Below, in pieces: positions 15,415 through 22,105 of a stretch of DNA of 28,090 nucleotides. The DNA is taken from the NCBI GenBank assembly GCA_016712625.1, contig JADJQQ010000032.1:1-28090 (forward strand). The letters are read 5' to 3'. The notes beneath the pieces were generated by a model. It searched no databases, had not been told where the DNA came from, and worked only from the letters and a program-made list of their open reading frames with translations. Positions within the stretch are counted from its first letter, which is position 1. Each line of letters opens with the position of its first letter. This DNA comes from Candidatus Competibacteraceae bacterium. GTDB lineage: Bacteria > Pseudomonadota > Gammaproteobacteria > Competibacterales > Competibacteraceae. The position numbers and the translations under genes were made by a program.

Positions 15415-16140
15415 TTACCGACACAGCTTCTCACACGGTACGCCGTCCTTGTTCCCGTCCAGCGAGCTTACCCCGCACTGCGTGAGATAAAACTTCGCTT
15501 CCTCGCAGCTTGCCATTTCCCGGCAATACCGCTTGCCGGCGCAGGTGAAACCGCTGCTGGTGGCCGGTTTCGGCGCACTGGCAGCCGGTGAGGCTGACGT
15601 TGGGCACGCATTCTTGCGCCAGTCCCAGGGCGCACAGCGTTCCGCTTCCGGCAGTCCCCATAGCCCGCGCTTTGCGCTCTTGGCCTGCTGTTCGAGAGCC
15701 AGCAACGATTGATCCTTGAGGTACTGGCGATAAGCCCATGCCGCGCCCTGGCGGATCATTTCCGCGTTCACGTCCACGCCGCCCACATACACCCGCCCCA
15801 CGGTGCGGCCGTAGCGGTCGGTATCCTGCACCACCACCCGCGCCTGTTTGCCAAACGCCAGATCGGACAGCGCCTGCTTGGCGCGCTCGCCGTAGGGTTG
15901 GCGGGATTCCGGTGTGTCGATTTCCCCTAACCTCACCTTGACCTGTTTGAAACTGGCGCCGTCCGGCATAAGTAGCGTCAACGTATCTCCATCGTGAACG
16001 CCTACCACTTTCCCGGTCAGTTCGGCGCTCTGTGCCGTGGTGACAACAGCGGCCAGCACGAACAACAGCAACCCGACCATCAGCAGGAACAGGTTGAAGG
16101 CAACTAACATCATAAAATTACTATCGTTTTTGTCATTCAT
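15415..16140 (-). CDS. Membrane-anchored thermonuclease (SNase) with Excalibur domain
   Basis: 241 aa from the ATG at 16140, chosen because GGAG lies 8 nt upstream. A start at 16179 has no such site. Residues about 9-40 are hydrophobic (signal anchor or peptide), so the enzyme acts outside the cytoplasm. The staphylococcal-nuclease fold follows: VVGVHDGDTLTLL, VRLGEIDTPESRQPYGERAK and DRYGRTVGRVYV supply the usual Ca-binding Asp, catalytic Arg/Glu and second Arg. The C-terminus, after a Ser/Ala/Pro linker, has DGNKDGVPCEKLC, the Ca-binding Excalibur motif. Expected activity is Ca-dependent cleavage of DNA or RNA. Divergent from the 86-aa gene across a long palindrome. Confidence 0.9.
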   Translation of the reverse strand: MNDKNDSNFMMLVAFNLFLLMVGLLLFVLAAVVTTAQSAELTGKVVGVHDGDTLTLLMPDGASFKQVKVRLGEIDTPESRQPYGERAKQALSDLAFGKQARVVVQDTDRYGRTVGRVYVGGVDVNAEMIRQGAAWAYRQYLKDQSLLALEQQAKSAKRGLWGLPEAERCAPWDWRKNACPTSASPAASAPKPATSSGFTCAGKRYCREMASCEEAKFYLTQCGVSSLDGNKDGVPCEKLCR

Positions 16141-16187
16141 ATTCCGACTCCGGGTTATCAACAGATTTTTGGTTAGCATTTGACCAA

Positions 16188-16235
16188 TTCATCAAAAATG
16201 TTAAATTGATTAATCGAATTTAAATTTTTGATGAA
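16188..16235. promoter_or_regulatory. 48-bp nested palindrome in a divergent promoter region
   Basis: TTCATCAAAAAT (16188-16199) and ATTTTTGATGAA (16224-16235) are exact inverted copies. Between them TTAAATT and AATTTAA flank the palindrome GATTAATC. The whole is AT-rich, lies between the thermonuclease and the 86-aa gene, and ends 3 bp before the latter's ATG. It looks like the operator of a dimeric or tetrameric regulator acting on both genes. The regulator is unknown. Confidence 0.75.
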
Positions 16236-16238
16236 CGA

Positions 16239-16499
16239 ATGAATCAACTAAAACTATTCACACTTGCAGAAATCGGCGCAATCGAGCGAGTTGTAGCAAA
16301 ACCAGATAGTGGCGGCTGGGTGGTCATCGTCAGCTACAAAACCCTCGCTGGCCTGCACATTGAACCGCTGGAGCGCCAGCGCAAGGGGCCGCGCGTATTC
16401 TCCACGCTGGAAGCGGTAGCCAGCACGATGCGAGCGGCGGGCATAATGGAGTTTTGTATCAATCAACGATCCGACGAAGGATTGTCAGATGACCGCTGA
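16239..16499 (+). CDS. 86-aa hypothetical protein
   Basis: Starts MNQLKLFTLAEIGAIERV, right beside the palindrome at 16188-16235, with no ribosome-binding site in the 20 bases before it. Balanced composition, no membrane segment, probably a small cytosolic alpha/beta protein. Its last 41 bp overlap the 3' end of the convergent DUF4124-like gene. Not recognised. Position suggests it could be the regulator bound at the palindrome, but no DNA-binding motif is evident. Confidence 0.55.
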   Translation: MNQLKLFTLAEIGAIERVVAKPDSGGWVVIVSYKTLAGLHIEPLERQRKGPRVFSTLEAVASTMRAAGIMEFCINQRSDEGLSDDR

Positions 16500-16758
16500 C
16501 GGTATCCAGTTGCCGGGACTGGCTCGGTCCCGTGATCCGGTAAACATCCCGCTCGACAAAATCGAGATAGGCGCTTATCTCGCTGTCCCGCAATCCGCTG
16601 ACCCCGGTTTTTTCCGGTTTGATTTCAACCACAGCGCCGGCACACGGTTTGTCCTGATAGTGTGTAACACCGCTGGCAGTACAGCGGTAAACCTCAATGG
16701 CATGAGCATCTAGCGCGATGCTGGCTAGGGCGATGACTGCGACGATGTGCCTGTGCAT
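16459..16758 (-). CDS. Secreted DUF4124-like small protein
   Basis: 99 aa. An N-terminal signal peptide (MHRHIVAVIALASIALDAHA, about 20 residues) is followed by IEVYRCTASGVTHYQDKPC, which matches the typical DUF4124 start (Y+C...G.....D.PC) with two Cys that may pair. The rest is helical and charged. Expected in the periplasm or envelope; function of the family unknown. Its start overlaps the divergent coiled-coil gene region, and its end overlaps the convergent 86-aa gene, so expression of the three may be linked. Confidence 0.75.
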   Translation of the reverse strand: MHRHIVAVIALASIALDAHAIEVYRCTASGVTHYQDKPCAGAVVEIKPEKTGVSGLRDSEISAYLDFVERDVYRITGPSQSRQLDTVSGHLTILRRIVD

Positions 16759-17539
16759 GTCTATGTCTCCGGCGCTGGCATGGGACGAACAACGAGCGTT
16801 AGGTTTTATCCTCGAACATCACCCGGCGTTGCAAGCGCAGCGCGAGGCCCACGCGGCGGAAAGGATGCTTAACCGCTTGCCCGTCATCGAGGCGATGATC
16901 GGGGAGCGGTATCAATCGGCGGCGAATCTGGAAGCGGCGGAAGCTGACGCGGCGCGAATACGCGAGGCCGTCAACGAGCGAAGTGCGGTAGCAAAAACCG
17001 CGCTCGAACAGGCCACAAACGAACAGCAACGGACAATAGCCAAACGGGAATTACAGAGTGCGAAAAGGGCTGAGGAATCGGCCATTGCAAACGCCGACGC
17101 GGCGCTGGAGCAGGCGCGAACCTCGGCGGATTATGAGGATTACGGGAGCAAGCGGCGTTACGCGCTGACGGAATTGGGCCAGTTGCGGCGGCGTCTCTCC
17201 GAGAAATCCACACAGCGGGCCGATGAAGAAATCAAGGCCGGGGAGGTGCGGCAAACCGCACTTGGCAATATGGCTAGGCTGCGAGAACTCGAAGCGGAAC
17301 GAGCGGCGGCGGATACTCGGTTAAGCTTTCTCAAATCCAAATCCATCTGGCTGCAAAAACAAGTCGCCCAGGGCCAACCGGAAAATGAGCTATGGGAAAA
17401 CGCCCAGCGCCAGAACGCGGAAACCGCAACGCTCAAGCGCGTTGATCTGCTCATTGAATCCCAGCGACAACAAATCGCCCACCTCGCCGGGGATTCGTGG
17501 GAATCCCTATACCGCTATCTTTCGGGAGCCGGTAAATGA
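16733..17539 (+). CDS. Exported coiled-coil protein, first gene of a three-gene envelope operon
   Basis: 268 aa from the ATG at 16733 (CTAGGG upstream; an ATG at 16718 would add 5 residues). A signal peptide (MTATMCLCMSMSPALA) is followed by a short segment like the TolC-family opening (ALGFILEHHPALQAQREA). Then about 170 residues are rich in Ala, Glu, Arg and Gln with heptad spacing, predicted as long helical coiled coils. No beta-barrel strands are apparent, so it is not a full TolC-type channel. It overlaps the ATPase gene by ATGA. Probably a periplasmic structural or adaptor protein; function unknown. Confidence 0.7.
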   Translation: MTATMCLCMSMSPALAWDEQRALGFILEHHPALQAQREAHAAERMLNRLPVIEAMIGERYQSAANLEAAEADAARIREAVNERSAVAKTALEQATNEQQRTIAKRELQSAKRAEESAIANADAALEQARTSADYEDYGSKRRYALTELGQLRRRLSEKSTQRADEEIKAGEVRQTALGNMARLRELEAERAAADTRLSFLKSKSIWLQKQVAQGQPENELWENAQRQNAETATLKRVDLLIESQRQQIAHLAGDSWESLYRYLSGAGK

Positions 17540-18468
17540 AACACATCACAGGTTTGATAGGTCGTGATGATCTTGTTGCGAAAGTGACGCGGGAAGCCCG
17601 AAAAGGTCGGCATATCCTGCTCACCGGCCCGGTCGGGGTCGGCAAGTCGGTGGTGCTGGATGCCGTCATTGATCGGCTGATTGTGCGTAGCGATCTGGTT
17701 GTCTTGCACGTCAATGAGCATCAAGCGAAAGGCCAGTTTTTGGAGATCGCGCGTGGATTGCTGGAAAGCGGCTTGCTTAAACCCTCCGCTCTGGAACTGA
17801 ACGATGAACTTGATGAGCTAGATCCAGCGGCTATTCAATGGCTCCGCATCAAGCGGCAGGCCGGGCGGCTCAGCATCCGCGATCTGACCGCCGCTATCGT
17901 CCCGGCACTACATGCAAATAAAGGTCGGGTAATTATTGCGGTTGATGATCTGACCGGAGTAACGCCGACTCTACTAGCATTTTGGTTGGCCGTATGTGAT
18001 GCGGCGCAGTTGATTTCTTGCGCGAACGAGAAGCGCAAAAACGTCGCTAAGCTGTGGTGGAAAATGACGGAAATCGAAGTGCCGCCGCTGTCGCCGGAGA
18101 GCGCCCGCGCACTAGCTCAGGAGTACATGACCCAAACCGGGATGTTGGTTGAATCGCCGCCGCTGTTCGTCGGCCACGTCGTCCAGCAGGCCAACGGCAA
18201 CCCGCAGGCGCTGGCGGATTTGCTGGCCGATAGCTCGAAAGAGCGAGTGGTTGATAAAGCCCGCATCCGGGAAATGAGACACGCGGCGGGAGTCCGCTAT
18301 TTCGATTTCACGCCGGTGATGATTATCGCCCTGGCGTCAGTAGTCGGGGCGCGGTATCTGGCGATTGGCACCGGCGACACTGAGCTTTACATCTTCGCCG
18401 GGATGGTTGCGGCGGTGGTGATCTCGGCGCGAGTCTTCATTTTCCGGGGTGCGGGGAAAGCGAATTGA
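17536..18468 (+). CDS. Membrane-tethered AAA+ family ATPase
   Basis: 310 aa. Walker A GPVGVGKS is at 31-38, Walker B VIIAVDD at 132-138, and a sensor-2-like GNPQAL at 221-226. Two hydrophobic helices close the protein (about 259-277 and 284-303), so the ATPase domain is probably held on the inner face of the membrane. The arrangement recalls the ExeA/GspA and ORC/Cdc6-like branch of ATPases. It lies between an exported coiled-coil protein and a membrane hydrolase with 4-nt overlaps on both sides, pointing to one complex spanning the inner membrane. Substrate unknown. Confidence 0.8.
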   Translation: MKHITGLIGRDDLVAKVTREARKGRHILLTGPVGVGKSVVLDAVIDRLIVRSDLVVLHVNEHQAKGQFLEIARGLLESGLLKPSALELNDELDELDPAAIQWLRIKRQAGRLSIRDLTAAIVPALHANKGRVIIAVDDLTGVTPTLLAFWLAVCDAAQLISCANEKRKNVAKLWWKMTEIEVPPLSPESARALAQEYMTQTGMLVESPPLFVGHVVQQANGNPQALADLLADSSKERVVDKARIREMRHAAGVRYFDFTPVMIIALASVVGARYLAIGTGDTELYIFAGMVAAVVISARVFIFRGAGKAN

Positions 18469-19568
18469 CGTTTGGTACTCACATCGCTTTTTCTTCCGTC
18501 TTGTACCTGGGCGGCGCTACGCTGTTCGGTTACAAACCCGACTTGGCAAGTTGGTTAATCGCCGCCGTCGCCAGCTTGCTCCCCGATATTGATCTACCGC
18601 CCTCCAAAATCGGGCGGCTGTTTTGGTTCATTTCCGTACCTCTAGAGCGTCGTTTCGGCCATCGCACCCTGACTCATTCCTTTATCGTGATCTTGGCTGT
18701 AGCGGCCCTGTCGTGGCCTTTAAGCCTCATTCGACCGCTGTACTGGGGTTGTGTAGTCGGCGGCTACTGGTCGCACTTGTGGATCGACATGCTCAACATC
18801 CGGGGCGTCGATCTGTTTTGGCCGTCACCCATGCGGCTCGTAGCACCCGGAAACCGTAATTGGCGAATAGCGGTCGGGAGCAAGGCGGAGATGGTGTTGC
18901 TCTCGGTGCTGCTCGTGCTGACCTTGGCGCTTTACCCGCTCAGTCACTTGGGCTTTCGGGATGCGCTGCAAGCGTTGCTCAAGAGCTTCGATATTGCGGT
19001 TGAGCAGTACCAGCGCCAAATCGGGACGCATTGGTATGACTTGGAGTTGGTGGCGTCGGACAACCTGACTTTGGCGCGGGTGGAGTGCCGTTGTCCGGTG
19101 GTGGGGCTGTGGAAAGGCGGGCTTGTGGTGTTGCAGGACGGTAAGCCGCGAGCGGTGGGCAAGAGCCAGCAGAATCACAATCTACTACCCCTCACGGCAC
19201 GGCTGATTGAGGGCAAACCGCTACGGGTTACATCAGAACGGGTCGAAATGAAAGGCCGAACGTTGCGCTGGCTGTTGGGCAAGATTGACCAGCGCCGGGT
19301 GTACTTCATCAACGGGGAAGTGCAGACCGGGAGAATTGAGCCGGTGGCGAATATCGAGCTTTACCAGCCGGTGACTTACTCCGGCCAGACGATGACGATT
19401 CGCTACGCCCGCGCTCAGGAACTGGGGCCGTGGCTGGATTTGGTGGCGGCCAAGGGTGAGGTGTTCGTGCAGTTCTGGTTGAAGCCGGGCGAGCAGCCGG
19501 TTTACTTCGACCTGGGGAATGATCCGCCCGCCGATCCGATACCGGAGGAGTTGAGGCGGTTTTTGTAG
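18465..19568 (+). CDS. YdjM-like membrane metal-dependent hydrolase with long C-terminal domain
   Basis: 367 aa from a TTG that overlaps the ATPase stop. Residues 1-175 hold the pattern of the YdjM (LexA-regulated membrane hydrolase) family: His6, LLPDIDLPPS (38-47), FGHRTLTHS (64-72) and YWSHLWIDML (101-110), whose His and Asp residues should bind metal, with about four membrane helices. Residues 180-367 are a soluble, beta-rich extension not present in the short family members. It ends DPIPEELRRFL, a tail that is partly duplicated just downstream. Third gene of the operon. Confidence 0.8.
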   Translation: MTFGTHIAFSSVLYLGGATLFGYKPDLASWLIAAVASLLPDIDLPPSKIGRLFWFISVPLERRFGHRTLTHSFIVILAVAALSWPLSLIRPLYWGCVVGGYWSHLWIDMLNIRGVDLFWPSPMRLVAPGNRNWRIAVGSKAEMVLLSVLLVLTLALYPLSHLGFRDALQALLKSFDIAVEQYQRQIGTHWYDLELVASDNLTLARVECRCPVVGLWKGGLVVLQDGKPRAVGKSQQNHNLLPLTARLIEGKPLRVTSERVEMKGRTLRWLLGKIDQRRVYFINGEVQTGRIEPVANIELYQPVTYSGQTMTIRYARAQELGPWLDLVAAKGEVFVQFWLKPGEQPVYFDLGNDPPADPIPEELRRFL

Positions 19569-19587
19569 GGTGGCGGGCGGGGCGGCG

Positions 19588-19656
19588 ATGACGTTGGGGC
19601 CGGGGGAAGAGCGGGAGGTGGAGCGGATACCGGAGCAGTTGAGAAGGTTTTTATGA
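19588..19656 (+). pseudogene. Duplicated tail of the YdjM-like gene (22 codons)
   Basis: An ATG-initiated frame reading MTLGPGEEREVERIPEQLRRFL closely copies the end of the preceding protein (KPGEQ and DPIPEELRRFL). The DNA also repeats: GATACCGGAG.AGTTGAG..GGTTTTT occurs at both places. It ends inside the attC of the second cassette. Best read as a remnant showing that the cassette, or an earlier one, was inserted at the 3' end of this gene with a local duplication. Confidence 0.45.
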
Positions 19657-19730
19657 ATAACGCCCAAGTTCAGCTGCGGCCCTGCCGAAGGTCCGCAGGC
19701 ATGGACGTCGGCTGGAACCTGTTGTTATGC
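19655..19730 (-). other. attC site of the second (reverse) cassette
   Basis: Read on the - strand: R'' GCATAAC (19730-19724), then AACAGGTTCCAGCCGAC, which is very like the L'' half of common attC sites, a variable centre with a GC stem (CTGCGG/CCGCAG), an L' half GCAGCTGAACTTGGGCG, and the core GTTATTC (19661-19655). GTTCCAGC pairs with GCTGAAC leaving one extrahelical base, the mark of attC folding. 76 bp. R'' is the exact complement of the cassette start GTTATGC at 20930-20924. Confidence 0.78.
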
Positions 19731-19752
19731 CGTTGCGTCATTTCTCCCCTGA

Positions 19753-20640
19753 TCACTTGGCACTCTGAAAGAACTCCTCAAATCTCCGTTTGACTTCGCT
19801 GGGCAGCGCCTTGTCCGTGAATCCAAGACCTAGGCCTACGAACATCGCCACTAAAAGATTGTCTGAAATTTGGCTCGTAGATACTCCGCCAATGGAGACG
19901 ATGAGAATACCCATCTGAAAAAATAGCGCCAAGATAAGTGCCAGAAGTCCAAACGCCAGCAAGCGCGACCATGGCTTCATCAAGTCGGCCTCGACATGTT
20001 GAAGCTGCTCAAAGCGAAACTCCATGTTTCGAACAACAAATGAGAGCCAAATTCCCCACATCGTTGATGCGAGAAGAACTCCAAAATGCAATGGAGAGTA
20101 CGCTTTATTCCACTGTAGGCTTCTCAGAACTGAATTATTGATCGCCCCATCACAGGTGGCGACGGTCTCAACATACCCGTGAAGCTCACCATAGTGGAGT
20201 CCGTATCTTATAAGTGCCGAAACGCCTAATATCATGATGCTCGCCAGAAGCGCAGAAATAGCGAGTTCTTTGAGATAGGCATTTTTAATGGCCGGTCCTT
20301 CTTGTCGAACAAGCTCCTCCTGATATGCCTTGAGGTTGGCGTGCCCTGGGCCAACTTGGACCGAGTCGCCGGAAAAGGTGGCATGGGCAAGCTTGAGCAG
20401 GCGAGTGAATTCCGCTTCGAAGCGCTCTTTCGTAGGAAAAAAGCGAGCACGAAGAACAGCGCAAGTATCGTCGAATTGTAGATGGAGCTTAACTTGTTCC
20501 TCTGGCACTTCGCCACTCCATCCTTCCCTAGTCCAGAAATAAAGATGACCAGGCAAGTCGTCGTGCTTGCTGACATTAAATGCGGAAGGTTGCTTTGTCG
20601 TTGAAGTTGCAGTGCCGTCGTCCCCGCCATTGGTAGGCAT
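19753..20640 (-). CDS. Four-TM membrane protein of unknown function, cassette gene 2
   Basis: 295 aa. Residues 1-120 are soluble: a low-complexity start, a small domain with HLYFWTREGWSGEVPEEQ, and a helical segment. Four hydrophobic helices follow at about 124-145, 184-204, 226-251 and 261-276, then a charged helical tail (KRRFEEFFQSAK). The ATG has GGAGGT 6 nt upstream, and this site contains the stop codon of the 73-aa gene, so the two are coupled. The family is not recognised. A soluble sensor joined to a membrane domain, inside a cassette like that of the CBASS locus, makes a defence effector possible; that is inference only. Confidence 0.75.
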   Translation of the reverse strand: MPTNGGDDGTATSTTKQPSAFNVSKHDDLPGHLYFWTREGWSGEVPEEQVKLHLQFDDTCAVLRARFFPTKERFEAEFTRLLKLAHATFSGDSVQVGPGHANLKAYQEELVRQEGPAIKNAYLKELAISALLASIMILGVSALIRYGLHYGELHGYVETVATCDGAINNSVLRSLQWNKAYSPLHFGVLLASTMWGIWLSFVVRNMEFRFEQLQHVEADLMKPWSRLLAFGLLALILALFFQMGILIVSIGGVSTSQISDNLLVAMFVGLGLGFTDKALPSEVKRRFEEFFQSAK

Positions 20641-20643
20641 TAG

Positions 20644-20865
20644 CTACCTCCCGCAAAGATGGCAGCGGCCAGGGGCGCCTCCCCAAGCAGCGGGCGGTAA
20701 TTTTGAGTTCCGGAGTTCTTCATGCAGGAGGGTTCGAGTAAGCCCTTCAGCCTCCAGCGACTTTGATACGGTATTCAACTCATTAAGCAGACTCTCTTGA
20801 ATTACATTACGATGCGAAAGTCCAGACAGATTTACTCTCAGCGCTTCAAGATTTGCGGGCAACAT
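20644..20865 (-). CDS. 73-aa hypothetical protein, cassette gene 1
   Basis: AAAGGAG lies just before the ATG. The first 45 residues are helical and Leu-rich (NLEALRVNLSGLSHRN, LLNELNTVSKSLEAEGLTRTLL), suggesting a short coiled coil. The C-terminus carries a CHLCGR motif that could bind metal or be chance. Its TAG lies in the ribosome-binding site of the 295-aa gene, 3 bp before that ATG. Function unknown; it may be a partner or regulator of the membrane protein. This is the less damaged copy. The counterpart at 1-210 is cut by the window edge. Confidence 0.65.
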   Translation of the reverse strand: MLPANLEALRVNLSGLSHRNVIQESLLNELNTVSKSLEAEGLTRTLLHEELRNSKLPPAAWGGAPGRCHLCGR

Positions 20866-20975
20866 ACTGAAATCTCCTTTAGAACATGGATGACTCAGGG
20901 TTTAGCGATATGAGCTGACGTAGGCATAACGGGGCGGCGGATAAGCCGCGACGGGCGGGAAAGCCATAAGATAAC

Positions 20976-21902
20976 TCACAACCGCGCCACCACCTTCTCC
21001 ATCCTTTCCTGCCCGACGTTGGTGTAAATCTGGGTGGTGGCGATGCTCTCGTGGCCGAGCAGCGCCTTGATGTCCACCAGTTCCGCCCCGGCGTTCAGGA
21101 GATTGGTGGCGTAAGTATGGCGCAGCTTGTGCGGGGAAATCTTCTTGTCGATGCCCGCCTTTTCCAGCATCCCCCGCAGATAGACCCGCGCCGCTTGCGG
21201 TGAAACCGCTTTACCGTCGCTCTTGGCAAATACAGCCTCCGTCCGGTTACGGTCTTTGAGCCAAAATCCGAAGACCGCGCCGAAGCTGGCCGGGAGCGGA
21301 ACGAGTCGTTCTTTGTTACCTTTTCCGATGACGCGCACTGACCGGGCCGCGCCGTCTACCAACCGGACATCAGCTATTGTCAGGCCGAGAGCCTCGCTGA
21401 TCCGTAGCCCGGAGTTCAGCAACAACCCAAACATCATTTCGTAGCGTCGGCGTGTCTCGGTCATGTGTTTTTGGTTGTTGCCAAAAACATTGATCGGGAT
21501 ATTCCGCCTATCGCGGATGGTCGCCTCAAGCTGGGCTTGTTCCTCCCGCTCCAGCCAGACCGGAATCCGTAGCGGGAGCTTGGGCTTTTCCGCCATCGCC
21601 ACCGGGTCAGATTCGACGACTCCATTTCGCACCAGCCAGCGGTAGAACGTCGAGAGCGCCGATAAACGGCGGTTGACGATGTGCGCCTTGATCTCCCGCT
21701 CCCGCATCTGCCACGCCGCGAACTGTTCAATGTCCGGGTACTTGGCGTTCAGCCAGTCCTTGCCGGCCTCGACCAGCCATTTGCCCCAGATGCCAATGTC
21801 CGAACGGTAGACGTAGCAGGTCGCCTTGCTCCGGCCTTTGGTGTAGAGCAGGTACGAGAGGAACTCTTTCCGGGCCTCCTCGAAAAGTTCGTGATCAAAC
21901 AT
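20976..21902 (-). CDS. Tyrosine recombinase, XerC/D-like
   Basis: 308 aa with an N-terminal SAM-like core-binding domain (about 1-90) and a C-terminal catalytic domain. Catalytic residues are all present: Arg in SGLRISEAL, Lys in GKGNKER, HKLRH, LLGHESIATTQIY with the second His, and the Tyr nucleophile in TQIYTNV. An insertion of about 25 residues (RDRRNIPINVFGNNQKHMTE) precedes the first Arg. The extra helix typical of integron integrases after the Lys region is not seen. It could resolve plasmid multimers or integrate the element. Its 3' end faces the border of the second cassette 45 bp away. Confidence 0.9.
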   Translation of the reverse strand: MFDHELFEEARKEFLSYLLYTKGRSKATCYVYRSDIGIWGKWLVEAGKDWLNAKYPDIEQFAAWQMREREIKAHIVNRRLSALSTFYRWLVRNGVVESDPVAMAEKPKLPLRIPVWLEREEQAQLEATIRDRRNIPINVFGNNQKHMTETRRRYEMMFGLLLNSGLRISEALGLTIADVRLVDGAARSVRVIGKGNKERLVPLPASFGAVFGFWLKDRNRTEAVFAKSDGKAVSPQAARVYLRGMLEKAGIDKKISPHKLRHTYATNLLNAGAELVDIKALLGHESIATTQIYTNVGQERMEKVVARL

Positions 21903-22105
21903 CGCAGTTGGACTCCATGCGCTTCCCCGTACCCTGTTGCGTCAAAAGGGAGTTTTCGATATTTCTAAAACAACGATTTTACAAATCAAATTTAATAAAT
22001 TGATTTCGCAATCATCGGCCAGATTGGCAGATAACCGAATATTCAAGAGTCGATTAGCCTACAAAATTCTATTTTTTATAACATAAAGTTTCCAAAATTA
22101 ATTTT

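Larger units (their letters stand above)
19661..20929 (-). mobile_element. Second integron cassette with a 73-aa/295-aa gene pair
   Basis: On the - strand the unit starts at GTTATGC (complement of 20924-20930), carries two genes with good ribosome-binding sites, and ends in the attC at 19655-19730 whose R'' is complementary to the start. Length 1269 bp, typical for cassettes. It lies opposite in orientation to the CBASS cassette and starts 45 bp after the stop of the tyrosine recombinase, which reads the same way. In the left repeat the start box has one changed base (271-277). Confidence 0.75.

Noticed and set aside
16733..17539. TolC-family outer-membrane channel
   Set aside because: Only the first 20 mature residues resemble the family. 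The rest is a helical coiled coil without barrel strands, and it is too short.
20969..20975. AGATAAC, complementary to the GTTATCT after the CBASS attC, as another attC
   Set aside because: It lies at the recombinase stop, is followed by the coding sequence, and shows no paired L''/L' halves.
20976..21902. Calling the tyrosine recombinase an integron integrase (IntI)
   Set aside because: The extra helix region typical of IntI is not seen. Sequence style is XerC/D-like. Adjacency to the cassette is kept only as a finding.
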